Origin: Nostoc sp. GT001
Lineage (GTDB): Bacteria; Cyanobacteriota; Cyanobacteriia; Cyanobacteriales; Nostocaceae
Assembly (NCBI RefSeq): GCF_030382115.1
Contig: NZ_JAUDRJ010000003.1
Coordinates: 4,174,844 to 4,233,738 of the forward strand
Length of the DNA: 58,895 nucleotides
Reading direction: 5' to 3'
The notes beneath the pieces are model-generated. The model had not been told where the DNA came from. It was given only the letters and a program-made list of their open reading frames with translations, and did not search any database. Made by a program: the position numbers and the translations under genes. Of this stretch, positions 16,758-26,702 are shown piece by piece (position 1 is the stretch's first letter; the number at the start of each line of letters is the position of its first letter).

Positions 16758-16819
16758 ATTTTGACTCAAGGTGACACGGGAATAAGCGTTAATTATACTC
16801 AGTAAAAATGTACCTTAAA

Positions 16820-16945
16820 GAGCGTAGACGTAGCCCCCACTTCGGCTCATTTCGGCTACGCTCAATGACCCATTTCGGCTACGCTCAATGACCCATTTCG
16901 GCTACGCTCAATGACCAACGCTCAGTGACACCGTAGACATCGCAT
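16820..16945. repeat. Interspersed repeat with three tandem 23-base units
   Basis: The unit CATTTCGGCTACGCTCAATG plus ACC is repeated perfectly three times at 16848-16870, 16871-16893 and 16894-16916, inside a copy of the CGTAGCCCGCACTTCGG repeat. There are no spacers, so it is not a CRISPR array. It occupies the middle of the 361-base gap after nagA; the rest is AT-rich with no gene. Confidence 0.8.
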
Positions 16946-17118
16946 AGCCATTTTGAGTACAAAACTCGAAACTTGAACTTCAGAGGCTCAAGTGACGATA
17001 CCTAAAGCCAAGCCACTGTTTTTAAATATTTTTATCCAAATGGTATTTTTACTCCAAAGGGAGAATATTTACTAATAAAGACAAAGCTAGAATAAAAATA
17101 AACTTCACAAAGCTGTTT

Positions 17119-18885
17119 ATGCAATGGGCTAATTTTCTAGCCAAAGAAGCTGCTACGAATGGCTTATCTCTAGAGCAAACGGTAGCTTTTGCAAAATATT
17201 TTCAGACAGAAAACTTAGGTAAAACTAAAGTTAAACTTGCCAGCGAATTAAACGTTGATATTACTGCTTTCACAAAGTGGGTGGGTGAGGTATATGACAA
17301 GTTTGCCCAGAATTCTCCTGAGTTAGCGACTTTCAACAATCGAGACAAACTAGAAAAGTTACAAGCTTATCTGAGCGTAAAATATAATAGCGAATTAGAT
17401 GCCCTCAAACCATTGGCGGCGATGAAACTATTAAAATCGCTAGTGGTTCGAGAACGACTGCAACAAGAAGCTTGGGTTGCGAGAAGAATTTGTAAATTTT
17501 TGGGATATTTACCTTTAGCGTTAGAGTTAGTGGGACGATATTTGGATAAAATGCCAGATTTGTCTCTGGAAACACTGCTGAAGCGGCTAGAGAAGAAACG
17601 AGTGGAACATGAACCAGTAGTCAATGCTAACTCATTGATGCCTGATGAATACGGTATATTTGAAGCTTTTGAATTGAGTTGGGAACAGTTGGATGAAAAT
17701 GCCCAAAGCTTTGGTTGTTTGCTAAGTTTGTGTGCTTTAGCTGACATTCCCCTATCTGTTGAGACAATAGAAGATGACAAAAAACAAAAACTTAACGAGA
17801 AAGCCATAGCCGATTTACTGGAATTGCATTTGCTACACCAGAAAAGTAAAGGAATTTATCTTCTAAATCCACAGATTCGACAACTTTTCCAAGTGAAGTT
17901 GCATAAGTCAAGTGAGGCGGATGAAGCAAAAACTAAATTTGCAGCCATGATGTTAGAGGTAGCAAAGCTAATTCCGCAACAGCTTAACTCTAAAGATATT
18001 CTCAACTTCACTCCACATATCCCGCACATTACAGAAGTTGCAACTCACCTATCCGAATATCTGGGCGATGAAAATCTAATCACTCTGTTTACCAAATTAG
18101 CCTGGTTTTATCAAAGTCAAGGACTTTATCAGCAAGCAGAGCCTTGGTTGCAACGGTGTGTAGAACTGACTCAAAATCGTCTTGGTTTAGAACATAGCGA
18201 TGTCGCCACTAGTCTGAACAATTTAGCAGCACTCTACGAAACTACAGGACGCTACAGGGAAGCCGAACCCTTGCTTGAGAAAGCTTTAGCACTGAGAAAA
18301 CGCCTGCTAGGAGAAGAACATAACGATGTCGCCACTAGCCTGAGCTATTTAGCATTAATCTACGAATATACGGGACGCTATAGCGAAGCCGAACCTTTGT
18401 ATCAGCAAGCTTTAGAACTGTGGAAACGCCTAGTGGGAGAACAACATCCCCATGTTGCCACGAGTCTGAACAATTTAGGAGCATTGTACTGTTATACAAA
18501 ACGCTACAGCGAAGCCGAACCCTTGCTCAAGCAAGCATTAAAACTAAGAAAACGCCTACTAGGAGATAACCATCCCGATGTTGCCACCAGCCTGAATAAT
18601 TTAGCACAACTTTACGAATCTACAGGAAGTTACAAGCAAGCCGAACCTTTGTATGAGCAAGCTTTAGAACTGAGTAAACGTCTGCTGGGAAATAACCATC
18701 CCGATGTCGCTATTAGTCTAAACAATCTAGCAGCACTCTACCGTCACACAAGACGCTATAGGAAAGCCAAACCTTTATTTGAGAAAGCTTTGAAAATTTG
18801 CGAACGGACTTTAGGTATAAGTCATCCGACAACTATGACGGTTCGGGCAAATTATGCCAGCTTTTTAAGAGAAGCATATCACTAG
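17119..18885 (+). CDS. TPR protein with a core-deleted NB-ARC module
   Basis: 588 residues in three parts. Residues 1-95 form the small helical domain that in Nostoc usually precedes NB-ARC ATPases (SLEQTVAFAKYFQTENLGK, ELATFNNRDKLEKLQAYL). Residues 110-330 hold only the tail of NB-ARC: the GLPLA-like KFLGYLPLALELVGRYL and the winged-helix region FEAFELSWEQLDENAQSF. Residues 330-580 are six 42-residue kinesin-light-chain TPRs (LNNLAALYETTGRYREAEPL type). No P-loop or Walker B exists: the chain jumps from ALKPLAAMKLLKSLVV straight into the late NB-ARC helix. An ancestor with an intact STAND ATPase seems likely; this copy could be a TPR scaffold or decayed. Binding partners are unknown. Confidence 0.8.
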   Translation: MQWANFLAKEAATNGLSLEQTVAFAKYFQTENLGKTKVKLASELNVDITAFTKWVGEVYDKFAQNSPELATFNNRDKLEKLQAYLSVKYNSELDALKPLAAMKLLKSLVVRERLQQEAWVARRICKFLGYLPLALELVGRYLDKMPDLSLETLLKRLEKKRVEHEPVVNANSLMPDEYGIFEAFELSWEQLDENAQSFGCLLSLCALADIPLSVETIEDDKKQKLNEKAIADLLELHLLHQKSKGIYLLNPQIRQLFQVKLHKSSEADEAKTKFAAMMLEVAKLIPQQLNSKDILNFTPHIPHITEVATHLSEYLGDENLITLFTKLAWFYQSQGLYQQAEPWLQRCVELTQNRLGLEHSDVATSLNNLAALYETTGRYREAEPLLEKALALRKRLLGEEHNDVATSLSYLALIYEYTGRYSEAEPLYQQALELWKRLVGEQHPHVATSLNNLGALYCYTKRYSEAEPLLKQALKLRKRLLGDNHPDVATSLNNLAQLYESTGSYKQAEPLYEQALELSKRLLGNNHPDVAISLNNLAALYRHTRRYRKAKPLFEKALKICERTLGISHPTTMTVRANYASFLREAYH

Positions 18886-18925
18886 CGATCGCTGCGCGTA
18901 ATTCGTAATTCGTTAAAAAAATATA

Positions 18926-18949
18926 CCCCTCTCCACTAGCGAAGAGGGG
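18926..18949. terminator. Hairpin between convergent genes
   Basis: CCCCTCT (18926-18932) pairs with AGAGGGG (18943-18949), between the converging TPR and pentapeptide genes. On the minus strand the T-rich stretch TTTTTTT follows 6-12 bases later, so it may terminate both transcripts. Confidence 0.5.
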
Positions 18950-18956
18950 TTAGGAT

Positions 18957-19454
18957 TTACTTACATCCTAAAGATTTCCGAGTATCCACACCAGTTTTAG
19001 AATTTACACCACTTGCTTTAACACAAAGCTTTTTCACTTGTATTCCATCTAAAATTGCATTCGTAAAATCAGTACCGGTGACATCCACACCATCAAAAGT
19101 AGAACGTAGCATCATCGCATCAGTCAACACAGCATCACTTAAATCAGCATCCTTAAACCTTGTTAGATAGGCTATGCCCTCACTAAAATCAGCACCATGC
19201 AGATTTACTCCCTCCAATAAGCTACCGTTAAATACGCCACCACGTAAGTCAGCATTGCTAAAATTAGCATTCTCTAATTTGAGATTGGTAAACTCAGTAC
19301 CAATTAAACTTTGACCAGAGTAATCCTTGCCCTTGAGTTCATCATTACCCACAGAACGGGTAATACTAGAAGAACTTGCAGCTTGCGCCGATAGGGGAAA
19401 CAAAAAAAGAACCATAGCTAAGACAAAGCTAGCTAACAGTTGCCAATATTTCAT
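18957..19454 (-). CDS. Pentapeptide-repeat protein, probably thylakoid lumen
   Basis: 165 residues with a signal peptide (hydrophobic [20 protein letters not shown], cleavage after AQA near residue 25). The mature part is built of A(D/N)LxX pentapeptides from about residue 55 to 140: [53 protein letters not shown]. These fold as a right-handed square helix. The conserved tail [20 protein letters not shown] ending in GCK carries two cysteines, as in lumenal pentapeptide proteins of cyanobacteria and plants. The role of these proteins is unsettled. Location is inferred from the signal peptide and the family. Confidence 0.85.
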   Translation of the reverse strand: MKYWQLLASFVLAMVLFLFPLSAQAASSSSITRSVGNDELKGKDYSGQSLIGTEFTNLKLENANFSNADLRGGVFNGSLLEGVNLHGADFSEGIAYLTRFKDADLSDAVLTDAMMLRSTFDGVDVTGTDFTNAILDGIQVKKLCVKASGVNSKTGVDTRKSLGCK

Positions 19455-19677
19455 AATGTCTTCTTAATAAATCTCAACACTTCCACCATTAACTATTAAA
19501 CCTTACAGAAGGGGACAAGGAGAAAAAGGGAGAAGGGAATAGGGTACAGGTTACAGGGTAGAGATTATTCCCTATCACCCGTCCCCTGTCACCTCTTCCC
19601 TAATCTCTCGTAGGATGATAGATGTTGAGGTGCGATGCCTAACGGCAAGTTGCTCCGCATCTACGCAATAATTACCT

Positions 19678-20814
19678 GTGGCTAATCAAGAAGACAACGC
19701 CCAATCTCTGGCGCGAACCCCTTTATATCAACTGGGTGTAGAACTCAAAGCACGCCTTACCAGCTTTGGCGGCTGGGAAATGCCTGTGCAATTTAGTGGA
19801 ATTAGCCGCGAACATGAGGCTGTAAGAAATACAGCCGGAATGTTCGATATTTCCCACATGGGCAAATTTACCCTCCAAGGTAAAAACCTGATTTCCCAAC
19901 TCCAGCCGCTAGTACCTTCCGACTTGAGTCGTTTGCAAGCTGGTCAAGCACAATACACCGTATTGTTAAATCCCCAAGCGGGAATTATTGACGACATCAT
20001 TGTTTATTATCAAGGTGAAGACACCAGTGGTACACAAAAGGCATTCATCATAGTCAATGCGGCAACCTCCAATAAAGATAAAGCATGGCTATTACAACAC
20101 CTTGACCTAGATAAATTGCAATTCCAAGACCTTTCACCAGATAAAGTCTTAATTGCCGTGCAAGGGCCAAAAGCGATTAAATATCTCCAGCCATTAGTGC
20201 AAGAAAACTTACAACCAATTAAAGCCTTTGGACATTTAGAAGCAACCTTACTAGGTAAACCTGCCTTTTTAGCCCGCACAGGTTACACCGGAGAAGATGG
20301 CTTTGAGGTAATGGTAGACCCAGATGTGGGAGTAGAATTGTGGCGAAGTCTCCATAAAAGTGGTGTTATCCCCTGTGGACTCGGTGCGAGAGATACTCTG
20401 CGCCTAGAAGCAGCGATGGCACTTTACGGACAAGATATAGATGACACCACCACACCCTTAGAAGCAGGTTTAGGGTGGCTAGTTCACTTAGATACTAAAG
20501 GCGATTTTATTGGTCGGGAAGTTTTAGCAGAGCAAAAATCCAAAGGAGTGAAGCGTCGATTGGTAGGTTTACAAACCCAAGGACGCAACATTGCCCGTCA
20601 TGGCTATCAAGTGTTATCCACAGGTAAAGTTGTGGGAGAAGTTACTAGTGGCACCCTGTCACCTACACTTGGTTATCCTGTTGCATTAGGCTACGTTCCC
20701 ACCCAGTTAGCAACTGTTGGTCAGCAGCTAGAAGTCGAAATTCGCGGCAAAGCTTATCCAGCAGTTGTAGTCAAACGTCCCTTTTATCGGTCAAAAAATC
20801 GTGTTGCCAACTGA
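19678..20814 (+). CDS. gcvT: Aminomethyltransferase (glycine cleavage T protein)
   Basis: Takes the aminomethyl group from lipoylated GcvH and gives methylene-tetrahydrofolate and ammonia. 378 residues, normal length. Motifs: TPLYQLGVELKARLTSFGGW, MFDISHMGKFTLQG (including the active-site region DISHMG), LARTGYTGEDGFEVMV, CGLGARDTLRLEAAMALYGQ. The start codon is GTG at 19678. It is the first of gcvT-gcvH-gcvP on this strand, 125 bases before gcvH. The leader holds runs such as GGGTACAGGTTACAGGGTAG; I do not see the two-aptamer glycine riboswitch that controls gcv operons elsewhere. Confidence 0.96.
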   Translation: MANQEDNAQSLARTPLYQLGVELKARLTSFGGWEMPVQFSGISREHEAVRNTAGMFDISHMGKFTLQGKNLISQLQPLVPSDLSRLQAGQAQYTVLLNPQAGIIDDIIVYYQGEDTSGTQKAFIIVNAATSNKDKAWLLQHLDLDKLQFQDLSPDKVLIAVQGPKAIKYLQPLVQENLQPIKAFGHLEATLLGKPAFLARTGYTGEDGFEVMVDPDVGVELWRSLHKSGVIPCGLGARDTLRLEAAMALYGQDIDDTTTPLEAGLGWLVHLDTKGDFIGREVLAEQKSKGVKRRLVGLQTQGRNIARHGYQVLSTGKVVGEVTSGTLSPTLGYPVALGYVPTQLATVGQQLEVEIRGKAYPAVVVKRPFYRSKNRVAN

Positions 20815-20939
20815 TAAGCGCTGAGGTTTTTGAGGAATAATGTGTTGTGAGTTATTCAATCTACAGTCAGGTTCATTACCAAATATGGCTTGGATGACTA
20901 TTGGGGCAATAATTTTTTTAATAAGGGAGAGGAAGTGAT

Positions 20940-21329
20940 ATGTCTTTTGAATATCCTCAAGATTTCAGATACCTGGATTCTCATGAATACGTGCGAATCG
21001 ATGGTGAAATTGCCACCATTGGCATTACTGAGTTTGCCGTACATGAATTGGGTGATATCGTCTTTTTGGAACTACCAGAAATTGGCGACGCTCTTACCAG
21101 GGGAGAAAACTTTGGCACAATTGAATCAGTGAAAGCCGTTGAGGAACTGAATTCACCAGTGACAGGCACCGTTATAGAACGGAATGAAGCCTTAATTAGT
21201 TCTCCCGAAGAAGTGTCAGAAGACCCTTATGGGGAAGGGTGGTTTTTGAAAGTGCGCGTCAATGACCCTGGCGAAGTTGAAGATGCCTTGACAGCTGATG
21301 AGTATCGCGCCCAAGTAGAAGGGGAGTAG
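20940..21329 (+). CDS. gcvH: Glycine cleavage H protein (lipoyl carrier)
   Basis: A 129-residue carrier that shuttles the aminomethyl arm between the P, T and L proteins. The lipoyl lysine is Lys65 in [31 protein letters not shown] and [20 protein letters not shown] are standard. GGGAGAGG shortly before the ATG is a good ribosome site. It lies between gcvT and gcvP, with short spacers containing CTCCCCCATCT-type repeats downstream. The L protein gene is not in the window; it is normally shared with other dehydrogenases. Confidence 0.97.
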   Translation: MSFEYPQDFRYLDSHEYVRIDGEIATIGITEFAVHELGDIVFLELPEIGDALTRGENFGTIESVKAVEELNSPVTGTVIERNEALISSPEEVSEDPYGEGWFLKVRVNDPGEVEDALTADEYRAQVEGE

Positions 21330-21515
21330 GGAGTGGGGGATGAGAGAGGGGACATGGTAAAAATTTCTCCTTTGTCTCCCCCATCTTCCTTGTCTCCCCC
21401 ATCTCTCACTCCACTCGAAAATAAGTGATGAAATTTAGATAAATTGAAAAGTTACACCTACTTCTCATCAGTATTTATTGCAAAATATGAAATAGTACCA
21501 TCTGGAGAGTAATTT

Positions 21516-24428
21516 GTGGTATCGAACGCCCCTATTCTCAAGTCTAATGAGCAGCAAGTGCTGGACGAAAAAAGTCAAAAGTTAAGTAGTTTTGTGCCAA
21601 GACACATTGGTCCTAACTCCGATGATATCCAGCAAATGCTTAAGGTTTTGGGATTTCCCAGCCTAGATGCCCTAATCGACCAAACAGTTCCACAGACAAT
21701 TCGGCTGAAGCAACCGCTAAAGTTACCAGCAGCAGAAAGTGAGTATGCAGCACTGGCATCTTTAAAAAAAGTTGCTGCCAAAAATCAGGTTTTCCGTTCA
21801 TACATTGGTATGGGATATTACGACAGTATTACCCCTCCTGTGATTGGGCGTAATATCTTAGAAAACCCCGGTTGGTATACTGCCTACACTCCTTATCAGC
21901 CAGAAATTGCTCAAGGGCGATTAGAAGCGCTGCTGAATTTTCAAACCCTGATTATTGATTTAACAGGTTTGGAAATTGCCAATGCTTCATTACTGGATGA
22001 AGCCACAGCCGCCGCTGAAGCGATGAGCCTAAGCTATGGTGTCTCCAAAAATCAGGCCAATGCCTATTTTGTCTCTCGTGACTGCCATCCCCAAACCATT
22101 GATGTGTTGCAAACACGCGCTAAACCATTGGGGATTAAGATTATTGTTGGCGCTCATCAAACGTTTGATTTTGATCAACCTATTTTTGGGGCTGTTCTGC
22201 AATACCCTGCTAGTGATGGCACCATTTACGACTACCGCGCTTTTATCGAAAAAGCCCATGCTAAGGGTGCATTGGTGACGGTAGCAGCAGACCCTCTAAG
22301 TTTAACTTTACTGACCCCTCCTGGGGAATTTGGCGCTGATATTGCTGTCGGAAGCACTCAGCGGTTCGGTATTCCTTTGGGGTTTGGTGGCCCTCATGCA
22401 GCATACTTTGCTACGAAAGAAGAGTATAAGCGGCTAGTTCCAGGGCGAATTGTGGGAGTATCAAAAGATGCCCAAGGTAAGCTTGCATTACGTCTCGCCT
22501 TGCAAACCCGCGAACAGCACATCCGCCGCGAAAAAGCTACTAGTAATATCTGTACTGCACAGGTGCTACTGGCGGTGATGGCGAGTATGTATGCGGTCTA
22601 TCATGGTCCTGCTGGACTTAAGCAAATTGCCGAAAATATCCACTCTTTGACAGTGTTGCTGGCAGAAGGACTGAAGCGTTTGGGTTACAGCATCGCTTCC
22701 AAAGATTTCTTTGATACGCTGCGAGTAGAACTGGGAAGACACAATTTAAAAGATATTTTGACAGCTAGCGAACAACTTCAAATTAACCTGCGGGTTTTTG
22801 ATGCAACTACTGTTGGTATTTCGCTGGATGAAACAACTGCACCAGAAGACTTAATCGACCTTTGGCAGATTTTCGCTGGTACAGATGATTTACCCTTCAC
22901 TTTAGAAGAATTAACTTCTTCCTCATCCTCCCATCTTCCTCTCTCCCGTACAAGTACATATCTCACTCACTCAGTATTTAACCGCTATCACTCAGAAACG
23001 GAGTTGTTGCGTTATCTGCACAAATTAGAAAGCAAGGACTTGTCGCTAACGACATCGATGATTCCTTTGGGTTCTTGCACAATGAAGTTGAATGCAACTG
23101 CTGAGATGATTCCGGTAAGTTGGGAGGAATTTGGCAAGATTCATCCATTTGCCCCGGCGTCGCAAACGCAAGGTTATCAAATCCTATTTGAGCAACTTGA
23201 AGCATGGTTAGCTGAAATTACTGGTTTTGCGGGAATTTCTCTGCAACCAAATGCTGGTTCTCAGGGCGAATACGCGGGACTTTTAGTAATTCGTCAATAT
23301 CACGAAAATCGGGGTGAAGCACACCGCAACGTTTGTTTAATTCCCACTTCTGCGCACGGGACAAACCCAGCAAGTGCGGTGATGTGTGGGATGAAGGTGG
23401 TGGCTGTTGCCTGTGACTCACAAGGTAATATTGACGTTGATGACTTGAAGGCTAAGGCAGAAAAACACAGCAATGAATTAGCCGCTTTGATGGTGACATA
23501 TCCCTCAACCCACGGTGTTTTTGAGGAGCCAATTCAGGAAATCTGCGCTGTTGTCCACAGTCACGGTGGACAAGTTTATATGGATGGGGCAAATATGAAC
23601 GCCCAAGTGGGAATTTGCCGTCCTGGAGATATTGGCGCGGATGTCTGCCATTTAAACTTGCATAAAACCTTCTGCATTCCTCATGGTGGCGGTGGTCCTG
23701 GTATGGGGCCCATTGGTGTTGCATCTCATCTTGTGCCTTTTCTACCCGGACATCCTGTTGTCACTATCGACAACTCAACTCAGCACTCAAATATTGGTGC
23801 TGTGGCGGCTGCACCTTGGGGTAGTGCGAGTATCTTGGTGATTTCTTGGATGTACATCGCCATGATGGGTGCAGATGGTTTAACCCAAGCTACTAAGGTG
23901 GCGATTCTCAATGCTAACTACATGGCCAAGAAACTGGAATCGTACTATCCGGTTTTGTATCAAGGGAAAAATGGTCTAGTTGCCCATGAATGTATTTTAG
24001 ATTTGCGATCGCTAAAAAAATCCGCTGCGATCGAAATCGATGATGTCGCCAAGCGTCTCATGGATTATGGTTTCCATGCGCCAACTGTCTCCTGGCCTGT
24101 AGGGGGTACAATCATGGTGGAACCTACAGAAAGTGAATCTAAGCAAGAGTTGGATCGTTTCTGTGATGCGTTGATTTCTATTCGCCAAGAAATTGCCCAA
24201 ATAGAAGTTGGCAAGGTGGATACCCAAGATAATGTTTTGAAGAACGCACCCCACACTGCCGAAAGTCTCATCACCGGAGAATGGCAGCATCCCTATTCTC
24301 GCGAACAAGCTGCCTATCCTGCACCTTGGACTCGTGAGTATAAATTCTGGCCGGTAGTTGGCCGCATTGATGCAGCCTTTGGCGACAGGAATTTTGTTTG
24401 TTCTTGTCTGCCAATGGATGCTTACTAA
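21516..24428 (+). CDS. gcvP: Glycine dehydrogenase (decarboxylating), P protein
   Basis: A PLP enzyme that decarboxylates glycine and loads the residual aminomethyl group on GcvH; central to photorespiration in cyanobacteria. The 970 residues represent the fused, full-length form. Landmarks are [20 protein letters not shown] at the start, [67 protein letters not shown], and the PLP lysine in [18 protein letters not shown]. The start is GTG at 21516. A Ser-rich linker ([11 protein letters not shown]) separates the two halves near residue 470 and looks lineage-specific. Last gene of the gcv set. Confidence 0.97.
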   Translation: MVSNAPILKSNEQQVLDEKSQKLSSFVPRHIGPNSDDIQQMLKVLGFPSLDALIDQTVPQTIRLKQPLKLPAAESEYAALASLKKVAAKNQVFRSYIGMGYYDSITPPVIGRNILENPGWYTAYTPYQPEIAQGRLEALLNFQTLIIDLTGLEIANASLLDEATAAAEAMSLSYGVSKNQANAYFVSRDCHPQTIDVLQTRAKPLGIKIIVGAHQTFDFDQPIFGAVLQYPASDGTIYDYRAFIEKAHAKGALVTVAADPLSLTLLTPPGEFGADIAVGSTQRFGIPLGFGGPHAAYFATKEEYKRLVPGRIVGVSKDAQGKLALRLALQTREQHIRREKATSNICTAQVLLAVMASMYAVYHGPAGLKQIAENIHSLTVLLAEGLKRLGYSIASKDFFDTLRVELGRHNLKDILTASEQLQINLRVFDATTVGISLDETTAPEDLIDLWQIFAGTDDLPFTLEELTSSSSSHLPLSRTSTYLTHSVFNRYHSETELLRYLHKLESKDLSLTTSMIPLGSCTMKLNATAEMIPVSWEEFGKIHPFAPASQTQGYQILFEQLEAWLAEITGFAGISLQPNAGSQGEYAGLLVIRQYHENRGEAHRNVCLIPTSAHGTNPASAVMCGMKVVAVACDSQGNIDVDDLKAKAEKHSNELAALMVTYPSTHGVFEEPIQEICAVVHSHGGQVYMDGANMNAQVGICRPGDIGADVCHLNLHKTFCIPHGGGGPGMGPIGVASHLVPFLPGHPVVTIDNSTQHSNIGAVAAAPWGSASILVISWMYIAMMGADGLTQATKVAILNANYMAKKLESYYPVLYQGKNGLVAHECILDLRSLKKSAAIEIDDVAKRLMDYGFHAPTVSWPVGGTIMVEPTESESKQELDRFCDALISIRQEIAQIEVGKVDTQDNVLKNAPHTAESLITGEWQHPYSREQAAYPAPWTREYKFWPVVGRIDAAFGDRNFVCSCLPMDAY

Positions 24429-24543
24429 ACTGAAGTTAGGAGTTAGGAATTAAAACTCTTAACTCCTCTTTAATGAAAAAACAGATAGAAACAGATAAAC
24501 ACTGATGATTTACCTTTTTCTATCTGTTTTTGTTTGGTTCTAA

Positions 24544-24832
24544 TATCATGTCCGCTTGATTGCTTATTAAACCCGAAGAACCCCACCCCGCCAAAGCTGT
24601 GCTTTGTCTCCCCTCCCCGCAGGCGGGGAGGGGTTGAGGGTGCTTTCTGGGGCAGGTTTTTTTGATTAGACAAATTTTTGGGATTTTAAAACCAAAACCA
24701 TTGTCTGAGAACTTAAAACTACGTTCAATAATTGAGAACATTCTCAACTATTTATCGAAAGCCTAAAAGCCTGCCCTTGAAAGGGTTGAGGGTGGGGTTA
24801 TTTTATTATGAGTAATTTGGCGGACATGATAT
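24544..24832. mobile_element. MITE-like element with 13-bp terminal inverted repeats
   Basis: ATATCATGTCCGC (24544-24556) is matched in reverse by GCGGACATGATAT (24820-24832). The 289 bases contain a GC-rich palindrome (CCCTCCCCGCAGGCGGGGAG) and no gene. The IS701-like element starts two bases beyond the right end, so this element probably came first. This accounts for most of the gap after gcvP. Confidence 0.5.
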
Positions 24833-26287
24833 AACCCTCTTCTGTCACTTTCCGAGTATTCTTAATAAAAGGATTAAAAGAAAAAACTCTGGAAGGTAAG
24901 CAGGGCAATGGATGTAGAATTACAAATCCTGAAACATTTGGCAAGAGACGCCCACCCAACAGTTGCGATCGTAGATGAATATTGTGCAGAGTATCAAGAT
25001 TTATTTAAAGAGGTAAGAAATTATGAGTGCTTCAAATATTTGCACTTAGGAATAATCTCGCCAATAAAAAGAAAATCATTACCAGAAATAGCTAAAGTTG
25101 TGAGTATAAACTCTGCACAGTGATTACATCATTTTATAGCCAATTCAAATTGGTCAATAAATGAATTAAAAATCCGAAGATTAAATCAAATCAAGAGAGC
25201 ATTAAATGGAAATGCCATTACGGTAGTAATAGATGAAACAGGAGATAGGAAAAAAGGTAAAAAGACAGATTATGTAGCAAGGCAATATCTAGGGAGTGTC
25301 GGAAAAATAGATAATGGGATAGTTACAGTCAATGCTTATGGAGTTTACTCTAATATAACATTTCCATTAAGTGTAAAAGTATTCAAGCCAAAAGGGACAT
25401 TAAAAGAATCAGATAGATATCAAACTAAAATAGAGTTAGCGTCAGAAATCATTACAGAATTAATTGAAGATGGCTTTAATATTGAACTGGTACTGGCAGA
25501 TAGTTTATATGGTGAAAGTAGCCAATTTATTAAAAAATTGGCTGAATATAAATTAAATTATGTAGTAGCAATAAGAAGTAATCATGGAGTCTGGTTGCCA
25601 GCTAATCAGAGGGTTAGGGCGAATAAGTGGTGTAAATTTGAGAGAACATTTAGCAATCAAAAATCAGAGATTAGATACATTAGGGAAATAGTTTATGGTA
25701 AAAAAAGAGCCATAACTTACTGGGAAATAACTACTGACCCAGAGACCATGCCGGAAAATTCTACAACATTTGTGATGACAAATCTTCAAGGAAAGCTGAA
25801 GAAAACTTTAGGCGATCTATATGGATTAAGAACATGGGTAGAATATGGTTTTCGCCAGTGTAAGCAGGAACTAGGTTGGACAGATTATCGTTTTACTAAT
25901 TTCCAACATATTGAGAGGTGGTGGGAAATTATTTTTTGTGTTTACACAATGATTAGTTTAAATTCTTCAGCTTTCCTAGAATTAAATAAATCTCGTCAAA
26001 TGGGAACAGAGATACAACAAAATACTTCTGTTGATTTTTCTAATCATAAACTATGGAACCATGAGGTCGGATGGAAGAATACTTTAAATAATCTCCGTCT
26101 AATTCTCCAACCGCTCTTACTATTTTGGTTGATTTATCCTTGGCTAGATATTTTTCCTAATTCCGATTTATTCCTGGGATTCAATCATTTAATTAGTGCA
26201 ATGAATCAATTTAAACCTTCTTATGCTTCTGGATAGTTTAGTTTATTTACTACTTGCTTATTCCGGAAAGTGACAGAAGAGGGATAA
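24831..26287. mobile_element. IS701-like insertion sequence with ATAA target duplication
   Basis: Perfect 20-bp terminal inverted repeats: CCCTCTTCTGTCACTTTCCG at 24835-24854 and its reverse complement at 26264-26283, giving a 1449-bp element. Both ends are flanked by ATAA (24831-24834 and 26284-26287), a 4-bp target duplication as expected for this family. The single transposase frame is broken by one stop. Intact ends and duplication indicate a recent insertion. Confidence 0.9.
24908..26236 (+). pseudogene. IS701-like DDE transposase with one in-frame stop
   Basis: One frame runs 1329 bases with a single TGA at 25121-25123 and no frameshift. Before it: MDVELQILKHLARDAHPTVA to VVSINSAQ. After it: LHHFIANSNWSINELKIRRL onward. 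Related transposases read Q-S-L-H-H-F here, so TCA to TGA would explain the stop. All three catalytic acids survive: Asp in VIDETGDRKKG, Asp in LADSLYGES, Glu in WVEYGFRQCKQELGW. The total of about 442 codons matches the family. The start at 24908 follows AAGGTAAGCAGGGCA. Unless read through or restored, it is inactive, but the terminal repeats could still be used by a functional copy elsewhere. Confidence 0.88.
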
Positions 26288-26467
26288 TATAGCCGTAGCC
26301 ACATGGATTAGGACATTTTGAAAACCCCAAGGCTAGGAATAGTAATACTTTTAAGTAATCGCACAGAATTATTTACACATGAGTTTCCAGTCTGGATAAG
26401 GGTTTCATGCCTTAGTTTTGTGTAATTAATTTTGTTTAACTACTTACCTCCTGCCTCCTGCTATACC

Positions 26468-26677
26468 CTACGGTGTACACACAAGTCGAAAAATCCTCTA
26501 CAGTGAAACTGTCACGCCCACCCATATCCCGCCCAGAACTGAAGTTCTGGGCTGATAGCGAAACTCCACTGAAAGTGGACTTGGGCTATGAGACTCGGAA
26601 TTCATTCCGAGGCGGGATCAAAACACAGTGCGAGATTCATTAATAAAGAAAGATATAGACTTGTGTGTACACCGTAG
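26468..26677. mobile_element. 210-bp MITE with 20-bp TIRs and 11-bp target duplication
   Basis: CTACGGTGTACACACAAGTC (26468-26487) is perfectly matched in reverse by GACTTGTGTGTACACCGTAG (26658-26677). The 11-mer CCTGCTATACC lies directly outside on both sides (26457-26467 and 26678-26688), a target duplication in the size range of IS4-type elements. The centre can fold into a branched structure: outer stem ATCCCGCC/GGCGGGAT (26526-26533, 26611-26618), arm CCCAGAAC-TGAA-GTTCTGGG, arm ATAGC/GCTAT with inner TCCACT/AGTGGA, and arm CTCGGAAT/ATTCCGAG. No open frame. It accounts for half of the gap before the phosphatase gene; the rest shows nothing. Confidence 0.8.
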
Positions 26678-26702
26678 CCTGCTATACCTGGGAATTAGAC
26701 GA

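Noticed and set aside
16848..16916. Possible CRISPR array
   Set aside because: Three direct 23-base units have no spacers between them and no cas genes are near.
19455..19677. Glycine riboswitch ahead of gcvT
   Set aside because: The leader shows only repeat-like GGTTACAGGG text; the conserved tandem aptamer core was not found.
22029..23724. Several open frames antisense to gcvP
   Set aside because: They mirror the codon structure of a complete 970-residue GcvP and show no domain of their own.
25121..25123. TGA in the transposase as selenocysteine or programmed readthrough
   Set aside because: No SECIS-like hairpin is visible right after it, the family has Ser here, and no known IS701-type element uses recoding at this place.
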